DNA from: Spirosoma aureum
GTDB taxonomy: Bacteria; Bacteroidota; Bacteroidia; Cytophagales; Spirosomataceae
Assembly: GCF_011604685.1 (NCBI RefSeq)
Contig: NZ_CP050063.1
Span: 1,324,501-1,388,500 of the forward strand
Reading direction: 5' to 3'
Length of the DNA: 64,000 nucleotides
Part shown: piece by piece, positions 61,772 through 64,000 of the stretch
How positions within the stretch are numbered: the first letter of the stretch is position 1
How the letters are laid out: each line of letters begins with the position of its first letter
Notes under the pieces: generated by a model
What the model was told of the DNA's origin: nothing
Seen by the model: the letters and a program-made list of their open reading frames with translations, nothing else
Database searches by the model: none
Translations under genes and position numbers: made by a program

Positions 61772-64000
61772 ATGTTGAAAAATTTCTCTAAAGCCAGTCT
61801 GGCAATTGCTCTCGGTGCAATCGCTTTATCGTCGTTTATAGGGTCTAATCCGATCCGGCAAATTCGGCTTCAACAGACTTTTTTTGCGGCCGATACGCTA
61901 CCTAAGCCAACGTTACCCGAAGGCGCAAACCCCGAAGATCCGGATTGGAAAGGCATTGATTTAGACCCTAAAGCACCCGTACAGCCCTTAACCCCAGCCG
62001 AGGAAGCCAGGTTATTCCTGCTACCACCAGGCTATAAAATCGAACCTGTCCTGACCGAACCCGCTATTCAGCAACCGGCAGCCATTTCCTTCGATGGTAA
62101 TGGCCGCATGTACGTGCTGGAGCTACGGACCTATATGCTCACGGCTGATTCTAAAGATGAATTGCAGCCGACGAGCCGGATTTCACGCTGGGAGGATAAA
62201 AACAACGATGGCGTCTACGAAACCGGAACCGCCTTTGTCGACAACCTGATTTTCCCCCGTTTTGTGCTACCCTACGGCAAAGGCTGCATTCTCACCATGG
62301 AATCTGATGCCGATAATGTCTATAAATACACGGATACCAACGGCGATGGCAAAGCCGATAAAAAAGAGTTGTTTACCAACAAATATGGGCGGTCGGGCAA
62401 TGTCGAGCACCAGCAGGCTTTTCTGTATTGGGGCATGGACAACTGGCTCTACAGTACCGTCAATGCCTTCCGGGTGCGGGAAACGCCCAACGGCGTCATT
62501 CGTGAAAAAACGGGCTTTAACCGGGCTCAATGGGGTATCACTCATGATGATAATGGCAAATTGTGGTTTCAGGGTGGAGCCAGTGGTCTGCCTTCCTATT
62601 TTCAGTTTCCGATTCACTATGGCAATTTCGAAGTACCGAATGAATTTGCGAAGGGTTTCGACGTGCCCTGGGGAGCGCCCGTAAAACTGGCTGATATGCA
62701 GGGCGGTATGGACGAAGTCCGCCAGCCCGACGGGTCGCTTAACCGGGTGACAGGCGCGGCTGGCAATGACGTGTATCGGGGTGATCGACTCCCCGCCGAC
62801 TTGAAGGGACAATATTTTTACGGGGAGCCCGTCGCCCGGATTGTTCGTCAGATCAACCCCATCGTAACCGAGGGACTGACCACACTACACAACGTTTATC
62901 AGGATCAGAAATCCGAGTTTCTGCGCTCGACCGATCCGCTGTTCCGGCCCGTTGATATGACCACCGCCCCCGATGGTACACTCTATATCACCGATATGTA
63001 TCACGGCATCATTCAGGAGGGGCAGTGGACTCAGAAAGGAACCTATCTGCGGACAAAAATCGAGCAGTATCAGCTGGATAAAGTGGTTGGGCTGGGCCGA
63101 ATCTGGCGCATCACCTACGAGGGCAAAGAGCGTGATAAGACTCGTCCGGCTATGTATGCTGAAAAATCGGCCGATCTGGTGAAGCATCTGACGCATCCCA
63201 ACGGGTGGTGGCGCGATATGGCCCAGCAGGTACTGGTTCAGCGCAACGATCTGTCGGTCGTGCCGCAGTTGACTACAATGGCACTCACCAGCAAAAACTC
63301 ACCAGCACGGACCCACGCCCTCTGGACACTGGAAGGGCTCGGCGCATTGAAAACGAGCGTCGCGCAAAAAATGCTGAAAGACGCCAGCCCACAACTACGC
63401 ATTCAGGCACTTCGCACGGGTGAAAGTCTCTATAAAGCGGGTGACAAAACGTTGGAAGGGGATTTTAAACAGGCATTGGCCGATCCCAGCACCGACGTTC
63501 AGATTCAGGCCATGTTGACGGCCAAATTTTTGAAACTACCCGGATTGGAAGAGGGCATCAAAGCGGCCATGGCTAGTAGTAAAGCCGCAGGGGTTAAACT
63601 GGTTGGCGAACAAATCCTGACGCCACCCAAACAGCGGAATATGGGGCCGTTTGGTGCACCGGAACTGAGCGCGAACCAGAAGGCGCAGGTGGAGCGCGGA
63701 TCTTTGATTTATAACGAATTGTGTTCGCAATGTCACGGCAACAATGGCATGGGAACCCCCGCCGGAAATGGCCGGTTGCTGGCTCCTGCGCTGGCAGGGT
63801 CGCAACACATGCAGGCGCACCCAGATTATGCCATACGCGTTGTTCTGCATGGGCTGGAAGGTCCTATTGAAGGCAAAACATACGCTGGTGGCCTGATGGC
63901 GAGCATGAAAGAACAGTCAGACGAGTGGGTCGCTGATGTGCTTTCTTACATACGAAATGGATTGTCAAACGATGCGTCGTTGATTTCACCGCAACAGGTG
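61772..64000 (+). CDS. Exported membrane-bound dehydrogenase-like protein with HEAT repeats and cytochrome c domain (partial)
   Basis: 743 codons read through to the window edge; the C-terminus lies outside. Signal peptide NFSKASLAIALGAIALSSF. A beta-propeller of the TIGR02604/PQQ-like type (PAAISFDGNGRMYVLEL, FPRFVLPYG, ITDMYHG) is followed by a HEAT-like helical section (ALWTLEGLGAL, LRIQALRTGE) and a class I cytochrome c with CSQCHG near residue 653 and a likely Met ligand in GGLMASMKEQ. Such proteins in Planctomycetes and Bacteroidota oxidise sugars or related compounds in the periplasm; substrate unknown. Confidence 0.9.
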   Translation, partial: MLKNFSKASLAIALGAIALSSFIGSNPIRQIRLQQTFFAADTLPKPTLPEGANPEDPDWKGIDLDPKAPVQPLTPAEEARLFLLPPGYKIEPVLTEPAIQQPAAISFDGNGRMYVLELRTYMLTADSKDELQPTSRISRWEDKNNDGVYETGTAFVDNLIFPRFVLPYGKGCILTMESDADNVYKYTDTNGDGKADKKELFTNKYGRSGNVEHQQAFLYWGMDNWLYSTVNAFRVRETPNGVIREKTGFNRAQWGITHDDNGKLWFQGGASGLPSYFQFPIHYGNFEVPNEFAKGFDVPWGAPVKLADMQGGMDEVRQPDGSLNRVTGAAGNDVYRGDRLPADLKGQYFYGEPVARIVRQINPIVTEGLTTLHNVYQDQKSEFLRSTDPLFRPVDMTTAPDGTLYITDMYHGIIQEGQWTQKGTYLRTKIEQYQLDKVVGLGRIWRITYEGKERDKTRPAMYAEKSADLVKHLTHPNGWWRDMAQQVLVQRNDLSVVPQLTTMALTSKNSPARTHALWTLEGLGALKTSVAQKMLKDASPQLRIQALRTGESLYKAGDKTLEGDFKQALADPSTDVQIQAMLTAKFLKLPGLEEGIKAAMASSKAAGVKLVGEQILTPPKQRNMGPFGAPELSANQKAQVERGSLIYNELCSQCHGNNGMGTPAGNGRLLAPALAGSQHMQAHPDYAIRVVLHGLEGPIEGKTYAGGLMASMKEQSDEWVADVLSYIRNGLSNDASLISPQQV

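Noticed and set aside
1..64000. CRISPR arrays, tRNA and rRNA genes
   Set aside because: No evenly spaced repeat arrays, cloverleaf-like segments or rRNA sequences were seen by reading; a dedicated scan was not possible here.

Overview
The window looks like the chromosome of a Bacteroidota bacterium of the order Cytophagales, most like Spirosoma or a close relative. The signs are: a secreted protein with a gliding-motility/type IX secretion C-terminal (CHU_C) domain, a SusC/SusD outer-membrane pair, DPP-IV, S41, M61 and M20 exopeptidases with signal peptides, a eukaryote-like NADP isocitrate dehydrogenase, a Uma2 protein, a DUF4783 protein, weak or absent Shine-Dalgarno sequences, and several upstream boxes of the Bacteroidota type TAnnTTTG. 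GC content is mid-range and even by eye. I saw no tRNA, rRNA, CRISPR array, prophage or intact insertion sequence. The genus assignment is inference from gene content only.

Layout. 1-7.3 kb: partial ribBA, a CHU_C-domain secreted protein, ybaB, a family-2 glycosyltransferase, a small PspC protein, a cold-shock protein with a long leader, and lysS. 7.5-12.3 kb: two exported esterases (one a fusion of two hydrolase folds), a metallo-beta-lactamase-fold hydrolase, an SPFH membrane protein and a ribbon-helix-helix protein. 12.2-19.4 kb, all minus strand: two paralogous exported proteins of unknown function, coaX, tsaB, an S41 protease, an unknown membrane protein, rnpA and rpmH. 19.6-29.5 kb: M61 peptidase, amidase, acyltransferase, lipoprotein, small beta-barrel protein, a divergent trehalase/MFS pair and a GNAT acetyltransferase. 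29.6-37.2 kb: uvrB, a second S41 protease, a beta-barrel protein, a Crp-type regulator followed by an unusual SDR protein, and ffh. 37.5-44.4 kb: a small exported protein, then susC-susD-endonuclease/exonuclease/phosphatase, a nutrient-uptake locus. 44.5-56 kb: M20 amidohydrolase diverging from icd, an exported Dabb protein, an SDR/AraC pair, a class-C beta-lactamase-like hydrolase, Uma2, DPP-IV, a YcxB-like membrane protein and DUF4783. 56-64 kb: a phosphoribosyltransferase, a two-TM peptide, a SNF2 helicase, an apparently exported Nif3-like protein, and a divergent cytochrome-c/dehydrogenase protein cut by the window end.

Most of the window is ordinary core and secretory biology. The parts that stand out are in the noncoding DNA. 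An unusually large number of long, often perfect inverted repeats (arms of 15-31 bp) sit at gene ends, and their arm sequences are mostly unrelated to one another. A subset is built from the same CAGT/CTGC words. Palindromes or direct repeats also sit where operators would be expected, upstream of the cytochrome protein, between the M20 gene and icd, and upstream of the SDR/AraC pair. Among proteins, the best candidates for a second look are the SGNH-alpha/beta hydrolase fusion, the twin-arginine Nif3 homologue, the SDR without a YxxxK pair next to a Crp regulator, and the two exported paralogues at 12.2-14.0 kb. I found no clear new defence or mobile system.
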